Shown piece by piece: positions 43,644-51,871 of a stretch of DNA of 53,167 nt. The stretch is from the NCBI GenBank assembly GCA_016936975.1, contig JAFGWU010000079.1, positions 1 to 53,167 of the forward strand, written 5' to 3'. The notes beneath the pieces are model-generated. The model had not been told where the DNA came from. It saw nothing but the letters and a program-made list of their open reading frames with translations, and made no database searches. The translations under genes and the position numbers were made by a program. Numbering within the stretch: position 1 is the stretch's first letter; each line of letters opens with the position of its first letter. This DNA is from Bacteroidales bacterium (GTDB lineage Bacteria; Bacteroidota; Bacteroidia; Bacteroidales; GCA-2748055).

Positions 43644-45934
43644 TCTTCCAGTGTTCTTTTATTAAACAACATGTATCCATAACTTAATTGAAAGATCCAT
43701 TTATTTCCCTCGTGGTGTAAATATGATGCATTCAGGGAAACAGGTCCGGCGGGGGTGAGAATGTTCAACGAACCGTTGAATACCGGTTTAAAGGCATGAA
43801 AATAATTTCCGTAATATGCCTTCTGGTTTTCATCTTTTAACAACTCCTGAACAGGAATAAATGCATAAGCTTCAAGTTTTAAATGGACCTGACCTGACAG
43901 ATGCAGAACCTGTAAAATGCCGGCAGAGATAAACTGATTGGCCCTGTATTGCTCCAGAAACAGCCTGCTGGTGATAATATTCGGATTGAAAACAGGAGCC
44001 TCAATGATCGTCGAATAATAATTGCTCAGGAGTGGTTTGAAGGTGGCATGCAATATGATGTTCGTACCCAGTGAAAAATATTTCCCAAACCTGAAATAGG
44101 ACAGGTCCTCATAAGTGGCGCTGAACCAGAAAAAATTATTTCGTGTCCCGATTTCAGTATCCGCCGTGGATCCGGGTTTATACATATGCGAATCATATCC
44201 GGCCCTGATCGCGAATTTTCTGAAATCGCCCGCAGAAGTAAACTGTCTCTCGTTAAGTGTTGAGCTTTTGGCTGTGATATACCCCGTGGCCTGTGTTACA
44301 ACCGATACATCGGATGTGTCGGTGGAGGTAAATTGCCGGCCCTGGTAGTAAATATTTTCATTTCTCCCTCCGGCAATTCCCCCGGTTAACAATCCATTCA
44401 CTTCCAGGGGAATTCCAACATCAAACCTGAAATTTATCTGGTTTTGTATTACATAGGGCGGTTTCAGATCTTCAAAGAAAAAACGGTTGTCGGTTCTGTT
44501 GTAATTAAACCGGTTGAAGTTGAAGGTTGCATCAAAATAAGCGGGAATCTTTGCCGGGTAATCGAATCTGACACCGATGCTTGCACCATCATAAAAACTA
44601 CCAAACTGTATGTTCCCTTTAAAATGGGTTGCGAGCTCTGTCAATTGCCTGAGGCTAAACCCAAGAAATGTTTGGGTTTGTCCTGTTGAAGCAAAAAAAA
44701 GTCCGAATTGTGCTTCAAGCATAGACTGGGGAATAACTCTCAGATGGAGATTGTAGAGGCTGTCACCTGGTTCGTACCGGGCCGTTGGATAAATGTAGCG
44801 CAGATTTTTATCATGTGCCAGTTTCATGTACTCTTCGCGTAGGCTGTTAATATCAATTGTATCGGCTTTTCTGCGGATGCTGTTCTCAATGTAACTTCTT
44901 TGCGCCTCATCAAGCCCGGATATGGTTATTTCGTTAAACAACATTTCCGGTATCTTTTTTTTAAACGCGTTCCTGGTCTGCTTTATTTCTGTACTATCGG
45001 GTCCTGTCCTTTTAATATTCATCCTTATCGAATCCATCATTCCCATTGTCGTGCGGTACCCTATTTCCACAAACTCGTCTATACGACTGAAATCCAGTAG
45101 GGATGAATTTCTGAAATCCATGTCAATAATTATCCCTCGTTCATGATGAATGGCAGTATCGATTGGCTGCATCACCATATTTTCAATCTGTTCCATTATG
45201 TCGAACTCATCCGGTGGTTCATTTCCCCTGGTGACCTTGCTTCCGATAAGAAATCCAGGATTAAACGTTTCCTGTAACCTGTTCATTGGAAAGTTATTGT
45301 AAATGCCTCCGTCATACATGATATTTCCGTTTATCAGGATCGGCCTGAAGTAAAGCGGAAACGTCATGGATGCTCTTACGGCCTGGGCCAGGTCCCCTTC
45401 CCGAAACACGATCTCCTTGTTATTGCTGATGTCGGAACCGATACAAAGAAAGGGTACAAATAAACTGTCAAAATTATATCCAGCCGCAGCTCCTGCCCCG
45501 GAATAGATTTCCATGAAGGCAAAATCCATGAGATGATTCGGAATGACGCTCATCGGAAACAAGGTCTTTGGAATGGTATCCCAGATATCGAATGAAAGGC
45601 TGATAACATCCGGTTTCGTCTGCTCACTTTTAAAATAATACCGGTACTCCTTGACAATATTGCCGGTGAGCCAGTTGTTGAAATTCTCTGATTTAAGAAT
45701 GTCAACCATTTCATCCGGACTGTAGCCAATGGCATACAGGCTTCCAATAATGGCCCCCATTGAAGTACCCCCTATGTAATCGATAGGAACACGATTTTCT
45801 TCCAGAGCCTTTATCACACCGATATGAGCCACGCCTTTTGCACCACCTCCGCTGAGGGCCAGTCCAACTGACTGCCCTCCTGCCGTGGATTCAAAAACAA
45901 ACAGAACGATGATCGGTATCCATTTTTTAAACAT
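43640..45934 (-). CDS. Patatin-like phospholipase fused to an outer-membrane beta-barrel
   Basis: A protein of 764 residues with a signal peptide. A patatin domain shows the oxyanion GGGAKG (29-34), nucleophile GTSMG (Ser58) and the Asp of YDGGIYNNFP (D208). A POTRA-like segment follows (LFNEITISGLDEAQRSYIE, near 333), then a C-terminal Omp85-type barrel from about residue 415, ending LSYGYMLFNKRTLEE. The order patatin-POTRA-barrel is that of PlpD-type (type Vd) autotransporters. It would expose or release a lipase, or act on outer-membrane lipids from the periplasm; direction and substrate are not known. It is the first gene of the long minus-strand cluster and couples to the epimerase. Confidence 0.92.
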   Translation of the reverse strand: MFKKWIPIIVLFVFESTAGGQSVGLALSGGGAKGVAHIGVIKALEENRVPIDYIGGTSMGAIIGSLYAIGYSPDEMVDILKSENFNNWLTGNIVKEYRYYFKSEQTKPDVISLSFDIWDTIPKTLFPMSVIPNHLMDFAFMEIYSGAGAAAGYNFDSLFVPFLCIGSDISNNKEIVFREGDLAQAVRASMTFPLYFRPILINGNIMYDGGIYNNFPMNRLQETFNPGFLIGSKVTRGNEPPDEFDIMEQIENMVMQPIDTAIHHERGIIIDMDFRNSSLLDFSRIDEFVEIGYRTTMGMMDSIRMNIKRTGPDSTEIKQTRNAFKKKIPEMLFNEITISGLDEAQRSYIENSIRRKADTIDINSLREEYMKLAHDKNLRYIYPTARYEPGDSLYNLHLRVIPQSMLEAQFGLFFASTGQTQTFLGFSLRQLTELATHFKGNIQFGSFYDGASIGVRFDYPAKIPAYFDATFNFNRFNYNRTDNRFFFEDLKPPYVIQNQINFRFDVGIPLEVNGLLTGGIAGGRNENIYYQGRQFTSTDTSDVSVVTQATGYITAKSSTLNERQFTSAGDFRKFAIRAGYDSHMYKPGSTADTEIGTRNNFFWFSATYEDLSYFRFGKYFSLGTNIILHATFKPLLSNYYSTIIEAPVFNPNIITSRLFLEQYRANQFISAGILQVLHLSGQVHLKLEAYAFIPVQELLKDENQKAYYGNYFHAFKPVFNGSLNILTPAGPVSLNASYLHHEGNKWIFQLSYGYMLFNKRTLEE

Positions 45935-45944
45935 TCGGTGTAAA

Positions 45945-45974
45945 TTTGCTCCTGTAAATCAATTTGTATATTGC
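45945..45974 (+). promoter_or_regulatory. Putative promoter of the cyclophilin gene
   Basis: TTTG (45945-45948), 18 bases, then TATATTGC (45967-45974). The -7 element matches six of the eight TAnnTTTG positions, including the unspecified two. It overlaps the divergent promoter of the patatin gene. It predicts a leader of about 35 bases before the ATG at 46014. Confidence 0.4.
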
Positions 45975-45979
45975 AGGCG

Positions 45980-46013
45980 TAAAAGTATTAAAACCACCAT
46001 TAATTTAAACAAA
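45980..46013 (-). promoter_or_regulatory. Putative promoter of the patatin-led gene cluster
   Basis: On the minus strand TTTG (46013-46010), 22 bases, then TACTTTTA (45987-45980), one base off TAnnTTTG. It would drive the cluster that starts with the patatin gene. It shares the 79-base divergent gap with the cyclophilin promoter. Confidence 0.35.
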
Positions 46014-46688
46014 ATGAAGACTTCTTCCTCAATTATTACGGCATTATTCATCACTTTATTTTTTTCCGCTTCTCTGTTTTCCCGTGAAACAAATTCTCCC
46101 GCACGTATCAAAATTGAAACCACACTGGGGGACATCATCATATTACTTTATGACGAAACGCCTTTACACAGAGATAATATGATAAAATTAGCCGATCAGG
46201 GATTTTATGACAATCTGCTGTTTCACCGTGTTATTTCATCCTTCATGATTCAGGGCGGTGATCCACATTCAGCCGGAGCAGCCAGCGGGCAGAGGCTCGG
46301 CACCGGCGGACCGGGATACACGGTACCTGCTGAATTTAACAGAGCATATTTCCATAAGAAGGGTGCTTTGGCTGCAGCCCGCCAGGGGGATAACGTCAAT
46401 CCGGAAAAACGTTCTTCCGGTTCACAGTTTTATATTGTCCAGGGAAGGGTTCTCTCTGTGGATGAACTTAAAATGATGGAGCAAAGAGGGATTCATGAAC
46501 CATTCACCGAGGAAGAGATCAAAGCCTATACCACCATAGGAGGCACGCCCCATCTTGACGGTGCTTACACTGTATTTGGAGAGGTTGTTGAGGGTTTTGA
46601 AGTCATCGACCGGATCGCTTCGGTACCTACCGATCCTTATGACCGACCTCAGGATGATATAGTTTTCAAAATTTCTGTTATCAGATAG
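46014..46688 (+). CDS. Periplasmic cyclophilin-type peptidyl-prolyl isomerase
   Basis: Accelerates proline isomerisation during folding of exported proteins. A signal peptide spans residues 1 to about 23. The cyclophilin core follows: IKIETTLGDIIILLYDE near 32, the catalytic FHRVISSFMIQGGDP near 72 (Arg, Phe and Gln all kept), and SGSQFYIVQG near 133. An insertion of about 30 residues (MEQRGIHEPFTEEEIKAY) precedes YTVFGEVVEGFEVID, as is usual for Bacteroidota members. A GTG at 45885 would add 43 residues across the promoter region, so ATG at 46014 is chosen (224 residues). pheS follows 40 bases later with its own -7 element. Confidence 0.92.
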   Translation: MKTSSSIITALFITLFFSASLFSRETNSPARIKIETTLGDIIILLYDETPLHRDNMIKLADQGFYDNLLFHRVISSFMIQGGDPHSAGAASGQRLGTGGPGYTVPAEFNRAYFHKKGALAAARQGDNVNPEKRSSGSQFYIVQGRVLSVDELKMMEQRGIHEPFTEEEIKAYTTIGGTPHLDGAYTVFGEVVEGFEVIDRIASVPTDPYDRPQDDIVFKISVIR

Positions 46689-46700
46689 CGATCATTTTTA

Positions 46701-46708
46701 TACTTTTG
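46701..46708 (+). promoter_or_regulatory. Putative -7 element of pheS
   Basis: TACTTTTG, a full TAnnTTTG match, 20 bases before the pheS ATG in the short gap after the cyclophilin gene. No good -33 element, so pheS may also be read from upstream. Confidence 0.4.
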
Positions 46709-46728
46709 GGGCTCTACAAAATCCTGTT

Positions 46729-47748
46729 ATGTTAAAAGACATTGATAAAATACTGGCAGAAGCACGTAATTTCCAATCCGTTTCACCGGATGAGATTGAA
46801 GAGTACAGGATCCGGTACCTGGGACGGAAAGGGATTATAGCCGCCTTATTCGAAGAGTTCCGGTCTGTTCCTCCCGTAGAAAAAAGGGTATATGGCTCAA
46901 AAATTAATGAGTTAAAAGATTTTGTCACAAGTCACGTGAACAACCTTCGTTCTATTTCCGGTTCCCAAACCACTGACCGTACAGAGAAAGATCTCACGCT
47001 TCCTGGATATCCCCTTGAGCCCGGTACCCGCCATCCTGTCTCAATTGTCAGGAACGAGATTATTAATATTTTCAGCAGGCAGGGATTTACGATTTCTGAA
47101 GGCCCTGAGATTGAAGATGACTGGCATGTTTTTTCGGCTCTCAATTTTCCTGAGGAGCATCCCGCACGGGATATGCAGGATACCTTTTTCATTGAGAAAA
47201 ATCCTGATATTCTGCTTCGAACACATACTTCATCCGTACAGGTGCGTGTTATGGAGAAACAACAGCCGCCCATCCGTACCATTTCTCCCGGAAGGGTTTT
47301 CCGGAACGAAGCCATTTCTGCGCGCGCACACTGTATTTTTCACCAGATTGAAGGCCTGTATGTTGATAAGAATGTTTCCTTTGCTGACCTGAAGCAAATA
47401 TTGCTTTTTTTTGCCAGAGAGCTATTCGGCGAAGATACCCAAATCCGCCTGAGGCCCTCTTTCTTCCCTTTTACCGAACCCTCAGCAGAAATGGATATAA
47501 GCTGTAAAATCTGCAGCGGAAAAGGTTGTAATGTTTGCAAGTATACCGGCTGGCTGGAAATCCTGGGGTGCGGTATGGTGCACCCTAATGTACTTGAAAA
47601 CTGCCATATCGATAGCAATCGTTTTAGCGGTTACGCTTTTGGAATGGGTATTGAGCGTGTGGCAATGCTTAAATACGAAGTCCGGGATCTCCGGCTCTAT
47701 TTTGAAAATGACATCCGTTTTCTCAAACAGTTCACACCGGTATTTTAG
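46729..47748 (+). CDS. pheS: Phenylalanine-tRNA ligase alpha subunit
   Basis: Catalytic alpha subunit of the (alpha-beta)2 synthetase that charges tRNA-Phe. After the N-terminal coiled coil come class II motif 2 (GRVFRNEAISARAHCIFHQIEG near 188) and motif 3 (FGMGIERVAML near 307). An inserted four-cysteine module (C259, C262, C267, C270 in CKICSGKGCNVC) probably binds zinc; I recall it from other Bacteroidota. At 339 residues it is complete. The beta-subunit gene pheT does not follow; the next gene is a convergent osmC, so the two subunits are encoded apart, as is common in this phylum. Confidence 0.97.
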   Translation: MLKDIDKILAEARNFQSVSPDEIEEYRIRYLGRKGIIAALFEEFRSVPPVEKRVYGSKINELKDFVTSHVNNLRSISGSQTTDRTEKDLTLPGYPLEPGTRHPVSIVRNEIINIFSRQGFTISEGPEIEDDWHVFSALNFPEEHPARDMQDTFFIEKNPDILLRTHTSSVQVRVMEKQQPPIRTISPGRVFRNEAISARAHCIFHQIEGLYVDKNVSFADLKQILLFFARELFGEDTQIRLRPSFFPFTEPSAEMDISCKICSGKGCNVCKYTGWLEILGCGMVHPNVLENCHIDSNRFSGYAFGMGIERVAMLKYEVRDLRLYFENDIRFLKQFTPVF

Positions 47749-47867
47749 CCTGTGCCCGGAAAACTGAATAAGAAATTATGTTTGCATCTGTAATGGCCTG
47801 AATGCGGGAACACAGAGAATGTGTCGTAACTTTGATTAATCTTCCTGAGCGCATCCTGAAAAAAATC
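47749..47867. other. Convergent intergenic gap with two orphan -7-like elements
   Basis: A gap of 119 bases between the stops of pheS and osmC. I see no hairpin terminator. On the plus strand TATGTTTG (47777-47784) and TAACTTTG (47827-47834) both match TAnnTTTG, but neither has a -33 partner and no gene starts downstream on that strand before crp. Confidence 0.4.
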
Positions 47868-48281
47868 CTATTCGTACAAAATTTCATATTCGATCGGGAA
47901 CGCCTGTCTGTAATTTTCTGAAACACCGCAGTATCTTTCCTTTGAAAGGTTCACTGCTTTTTCAACTTTATCCTGGGGAACATTTTCTCCGATGATCCTG
48001 AAAATAACCTTCATAGCGGTATATTTCTTGGGATGTTCATCAGATAATTCGCCTTTTACCTCCACGCTGAACGCGTCGAATTGAACCCGCATCTTGTCTA
48101 AAATGGATACAACATCCATTCCTGTGCAACCAGCCAGGGCAACCATCATCAATGGCTTTGGTGCAGTGCCAAGATTATTACCTCCATTTTCTCCTGTTGC
48201 ATCCAGGTACAACTTATGTCCTTGAATATCTGCCTCAAATGCCAATCCTTTAAGCCATTGTAAACTGACTGATTCTTTCAT
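47868..48281 (-). CDS. OsmC/Ohr family protein
   Basis: A protein of 137 residues with the OsmC fold; the family reduces organic or fatty-acid hydroperoxides through a cysteine pair. Both cysteines are placed as expected: LAGCTGMDVVSIL near residue 52 and ERYCGVSENYR near 122. The pattern is closer to the general OsmC/YhfA-like subfamily than to Ohr, so peroxidase activity is not certain. It is divergent from the Crp/Fnr gene with 56 bases between the starts, so that regulator may control it; this is inference from position. Confidence 0.88.
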   Translation of the reverse strand: MKESVSLQWLKGLAFEADIQGHKLYLDATGENGGNNLGTAPKPLMMVALAGCTGMDVVSILDKMRVQFDAFSVEVKGELSDEHPKKYTAMKVIFRIIGENVPQDKVEKAVNLSKERYCGVSENYRQAFPIEYEILYE

Positions 48282-48312
48282 ATTAAATCCTTTTATTTTA
48301 GTAATTTATAAT

Positions 48313-48320
48313 TAATTTTG
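48313..48320 (+). promoter_or_regulatory. Putative -7 element of the Crp/Fnr gene
   Basis: TAATTTTG, a full TAnnTTTG match, 17 bases before the ATG. An AT-rich TTTT at 48291-48294 lies 18 bases upstream as a weak -33 candidate. The element sits in the 56-base divergent gap with osmC. Confidence 0.4.
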
Positions 48321-48337
48321 AGTTACACTTATTTATC

Positions 48338-49039
48338 ATGCCCGATTCCTTTGAAAATATCCAATGCGAGTCCTGTTTAACAAGAACTCAGAATCTTTTC
48401 CGCCATTTAACCGATTCTGAAATTCATCAAATAGCATTAAACAAAATAACGCAATTCTATAAAAGAGGTTCAATACTTTACCAGGAAAATTCCCATATAA
48501 AAGGTTTCTACTGTGTTCAAAAAGGCATTATCAAAATCTTCAAAACCGGTTTCGACGGCAAACAGCAGATTATCCGTTTTGCGAAGCCCGGTGATATAAT
48601 TGGTTACCGCTCTGTTCTCAGCAATGAGATGGCCTGTTCCTCCTCACAGGTTCTGGAAAACTGTATAGTTTGCAAGGTTCCTTCAGATATTCTGGTCAAC
48701 CTTGTAAAACACAATGGTAATTTCGCCCTGGAGTTGCTTAAGTTGTCATGTAAGGAGCTTGGGGAAGCCAATACGTTCTTAACAGATATTGCACAGAAAT
48801 CAGCCAGGGAGCGATTGGCAGAAATTATTCTCTTTTTACAGAATGAGTTTGGTTCCGATGTAAATGGCGTTTTAAAACTGATTCTGACCCGCGAGGAGCT
48901 GGCCAATATTGTAGGAACCGCAACCGAATCTGTTATTCGATTATTGTCTGAGTTTAAGACCGAGAAGCTTATTGAGTTGAATGGTAGAAAAATAAAAATC
49001 CTGGATGCTCCAGGATTGAAATTATTAGCAAATATTTAA
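48338..49039 (+). CDS. Crp/Fnr family transcription regulator
   Basis: A protein of 233 residues with an N-terminal cyclic-nucleotide-binding-like beta-roll (GSILYQENSHIKGFYCVQKGIIKIF, then RFAKPGDIIGYRSVL) and a C-terminal winged HTH (TREELANIVGTATESVIRLLSEFKTEKLIE). It has six Cys in the first half (10, 13, 59, 100, 109, 112); CESC at 10-13 resembles the start of the iron-sulfur motif of FNR, but the third close Cys is missing. cAMP-binding residues are not recognisable. Redox or oxygen sensing is possible. It is divergent from osmC, a plausible target. Its stop is three bases from a convergent small gene. Confidence 0.92.
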   Translation: MPDSFENIQCESCLTRTQNLFRHLTDSEIHQIALNKITQFYKRGSILYQENSHIKGFYCVQKGIIKIFKTGFDGKQQIIRFAKPGDIIGYRSVLSNEMACSSSQVLENCIVCKVPSDILVNLVKHNGNFALELLKLSCKELGEANTFLTDIAQKSARERLAEIILFLQNEFGSDVNGVLKLILTREELANIVGTATESVIRLLSEFKTEKLIELNGRKIKILDAPGLKLLANI

Positions 49040-49042
49040 TGT

Positions 49043-49216
49043 TTATTTGTTAATGTATTTGTTAATCATTATATGAGAAATTAATCCCCCAGCTATTAAC
49101 AGCAAACTGATTGCCAGATGGGTATTGTTTTGCTTTTCCAGAAAAACAACAATACCCAGAAATATAACACCGCCAAGGATTATCAGAAGCCCAAGATTCT
49201 TAAGTAGTTCTTTCAT
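49043..49216 (-). CDS. Small two-helix membrane protein
   Basis: A hypothetical protein of 57 residues, MKELLKNLGLLIILGGVIFL onward. Two hydrophobic helices (residues about 8-26 and 33-50) are joined by a charged turn (LEKQNNTH), with a basic C-terminus (NKYINK). An in-frame TTG at 49261 would add 15 residues and overlap ruvB, so the ATG at 49216 is preferred. It lies 41 bases downstream of ruvB in the same direction and could be the last gene of that unit. Not recognised; the helices and the Lys-rich ends argue that it is expressed. Confidence 0.6.
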   Translation of the reverse strand: MKELLKNLGLLIILGGVIFLGIVVFLEKQNNTHLAISLLLIAGGLISHIMINKYINK

Positions 49217-49257
49217 GCTGAATGAAATTTTCAATTCTGAACAAATATATAAAAATA

Positions 49258-50274
49258 TCAAAACAATCGTTTCTGTTCATCCCTATATTTCCCTAAATGT
49301 TTGTACGTGATGTCTGTTACTTCCCGGCCACGTGGAGTTCTTTTCAGGTATCCCTCCTTTATCAGAAAAGGCTCGTACACCTCCTCTATTGTTCCTGCCT
49401 CTTCACCCACTGCTGTTGCGATCGTATTGAGACCAACCGGTCCTCCGTTAAATTTATTGACTATCGTATTCAATATCTTATTATCCATTTCATCCAGTCC
49501 CGAGCGGTCTATATTGAGTGCTTCCAGTCCATACCTGGTTATTTCCAGATCGATATCACCACTCCCTTTAACCTGTGCAAAATCCCTTACTCTTCTCAAT
49601 AGTGCATTAGAGATTCTTGGGGTACCCCTGCTACGGGAAGCAATTTCCTTCGCTGACTGATCATCGATATTGATTTTCAGAATTCGGGAAGAACGTTTTA
49701 CTATACCCGTAAGGATTTCCACATCGTAATATTCCAATAATGATTTTATTCCAAAGCGGGCCCTCAGCGGCCCGGTCAGTAATCCCGACCGTGTGGTTGC
49801 CCCGATCAATGTGAATGGATTGAGAGACAATTGTACCGATCTTGCAGAGGGTCCTTTATCAATCATTATATCAATACAGTAATCCTCCATGGCCGAATAA
49901 AGATACTCTTCGATTACCGGGGAAAGCCTGTGTATCTCATCAATAAAAAGTACATCCCCTGTTTCAAGCCCTGTAAGCAATCCTGCCAGATCTCCGGGTT
50001 TATCAAGTACTGGTCCGGAAGTAACCTTAATATTTACACCCATTTCAGCAGCAATGATGTAGGCAAGGGTTGTTTTTCCAAGCCCGGGCGGACCATGCAG
50101 TAAAACATGATCCAATGCTTCACCCCTCAATTTTGCAGCTTCAACAAAAACCTTTAGATTCTCAATAATCTTTTTTTGTCCGGCAAAATCTGAAAAAGCA
50201 AGAGGCCTTAATCGTAGTTCGATATCCTTTTCGACATCGTTCAGCTCCCGGTTCCTTATGTTAAATGGTTCCAT
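49258..50274 (-). CDS. ruvB: Holliday junction branch migration helicase RuvB
   Basis: AAA+ motor that, with RuvA, drives Holliday junction branch migration in recombination repair. Walker A is [12 protein letters not shown] near residue 64, Walker [10 protein letters not shown] near 115, sensor and arginine-finger region [18 protein letters not shown] near 157, and the DNA-binding winged helix lies at the C-terminus ([19 protein letters not shown]). At 338 residues it is normal. ruvA and ruvC are not here. It follows the MORN-repeat gene by five bases, so it is probably cotranscribed with nadA and that gene. Confidence 0.98.
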   Translation of the reverse strand: MEPFNIRNRELNDVEKDIELRLRPLAFSDFAGQKKIIENLKVFVEAAKLRGEALDHVLLHGPPGLGKTTLAYIIAAEMGVNIKVTSGPVLDKPGDLAGLLTGLETGDVLFIDEIHRLSPVIEEYLYSAMEDYCIDIMIDKGPSARSVQLSLNPFTLIGATTRSGLLTGPLRARFGIKSLLEYYDVEILTGIVKRSSRILKINIDDQSAKEIASRSRGTPRISNALLRRVRDFAQVKGSGDIDLEITRYGLEALNIDRSGLDEMDNKILNTIVNKFNGGPVGLNTIATAVGEEAGTIEEVYEPFLIKEGYLKRTPRGREVTDITYKHLGKYRDEQKRLF

Positions 50275-50279
50275 TAACC

Positions 50280-51857
50280 CTATCGAATCAACTTAATATC
50301 CCGTTCCGGCAAATCCACTTTAATCCCGTTTATTCTTATTTCCTGATCATTTTTATAAGTTATCGTCATAATCAAATTTCCTTCTTCATCATATTTTTTC
50401 CAGTTCTTCTCCCTTATTCCCATTTGGTAATACTGATCCTCTTTCAATTGACCTGAAGGATAATAATACTTATGCCGGCCATCGGGATTTCCCTGGTAAT
50501 AGGATCCTTCATATTTCAGCGTCCCGTCAATAAAAAAATATTGCCAAACCCCCTCCCTCAATCCAAGTATATAACTACCCTTTTCACTATGGTCCCCGAC
50601 ATTATATATCCATTCACCATTTCTTTCTCCGCTGAGATATTCTCCCTTTGTAACCACGTTTCCCTGATCATCATACTCTACAAATAATCCATCTTCTCTT
50701 CCCCCAAAATAATTTTCTTCCCTCCATATGGTTCCGTCAGGATAATACCATGTCCAGGTCCCTTCAAAACGGCCTCTTGCAAATCTGCCTTTTTGTTCAA
50801 TAGCCCCATTCCTGAAATAAAAAAACCATTCTCCAGACCTTTGGTTATCCAGATAGTTACCGTTAGCCCTGAGCTCTCCGGTTTCATAGAAATCTTTCCA
50901 ATTTCCAACCCGTCTTCCCTCTTCATCAATAATCCCTTCGGAAATCTTCTGTCCCATCTCATTATAAAGATAGGCATTAATCACATTTCCCAGGGTATCA
51001 AAAAACCGGTGTATACCAACCGGAATATCCTCCCTGTAACCTCCGCTAAAAATTAACCGACCCTCTGCGTCATAACTGTTTCTTATATCAAGGACTTCCC
51101 TTACATCCTCATCAATTTTATCAATAATCGCTCCCAACTCGTATCGCATAGCAATTTTCAGCGTCCCGTCCGGTGCATACTCTCTATAGGATCCATCCAA
51201 TTGATCATCCTTAAAATTCTGTTCCATTTTCAACTGCCCGTTATCATAGAAAGTTTTATAGGTTCCCTGTCGTTTTCCAAAGCTATCTGTTCTGTTAATC
51301 CGCTCCCGGTTAATCAGATAATTATTACTGTATTCCAGAATTGTAATCTGAATACCATCCTTTGAGAACTCCCGGGTAATTCCATGTCGCTGTCCTTCAC
51401 GGTAATAAACAATCTGCCAGAGTTCTCCTGTATTGTAATAATAATAAGACTCTCCTTCTTTTTTGTCATTCACGTACAATTCTTTTGAAACCAGGGTTGG
51501 TTGACCTGGATTTTCTGGATTACTATAGATATATTCCAGGGAATAACCACTTTTTTTACCAAGCCTATAATCGATCTGTTGAACCAGTTCTCCGGATTGA
51601 TTATAGAAATTCCATGTACTGTCCAGCAGAAAATTTGTACGCTTTCCCTCTGATTTTATAACACCGGTCACATAATATGTCCTCCAAAATCCATCTGGCT
51701 TTCCGTCTCGCATCATACCTTCACTGGATACTTGTCCGTTCGGGTAGAATATCTGTACAAACCCATTCTCTTTGATCCCGTCCTGTCCACTCAAAGAGAT
51801 ATTAAATAATATAGAAAGTAAGAGTATTGTTCCGGAATTATATATTCGTTTTACCAT
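50280..51857 (-). CDS. Exported MORN-repeat protein
   Basis: A protein of 525 residues with a signal peptide (residues 5-24). The rest is a long series of MORN-variant repeats of about 23 residues, of the form YYPNGQxxxEGxxxxGxxxGxW; examples are [40 protein letters not shown] and [21 protein letters not shown] count roughly 16 to 18 units with varying fidelity. Such repeats form an elongated beta-hairpin sheet, used as a scaffold or binding surface; some are annotated as YwqK-type antitoxin, but no toxin is here. Placed between nadA (14 bases) and ruvB (five bases). Function unknown. Confidence 0.85.
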   Translation of the reverse strand: MVKRIYNSGTILLLSILFNISLSGQDGIKENGFVQIFYPNGQVSSEGMMRDGKPDGFWRTYYVTGVIKSEGKRTNFLLDSTWNFYNQSGELVQQIDYRLGKKSGYSLEYIYSNPENPGQPTLVSKELYVNDKKEGESYYYYNTGELWQIVYYREGQRHGITREFSKDGIQITILEYSNNYLINRERINRTDSFGKRQGTYKTFYDNGQLKMEQNFKDDQLDGSYREYAPDGTLKIAMRYELGAIIDKIDEDVREVLDIRNSYDAEGRLIFSGGYREDIPVGIHRFFDTLGNVINAYLYNEMGQKISEGIIDEEGRRVGNWKDFYETGELRANGNYLDNQRSGEWFFYFRNGAIEQKGRFARGRFEGTWTWYYPDGTIWREENYFGGREDGLFVEYDDQGNVVTKGEYLSGERNGEWIYNVGDHSEKGSYILGLREGVWQYFFIDGTLKYEGSYYQGNPDGRHKYYYPSGQLKEDQYYQMGIREKNWKKYDEEGNLIMTITYKNDQEIRINGIKVDLPERDIKLIR

Positions 51858-51871
51858 TCTTTATAAATTCT

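Noticed and set aside
46933..46938. CACGTG hexamers in pheS, maeB (2425-2430) and ruvB (49329-49334) as further parS sites
   Set aside because: The flanking bases do not fit the parS arms on both sides, and all are inside coding sequence.
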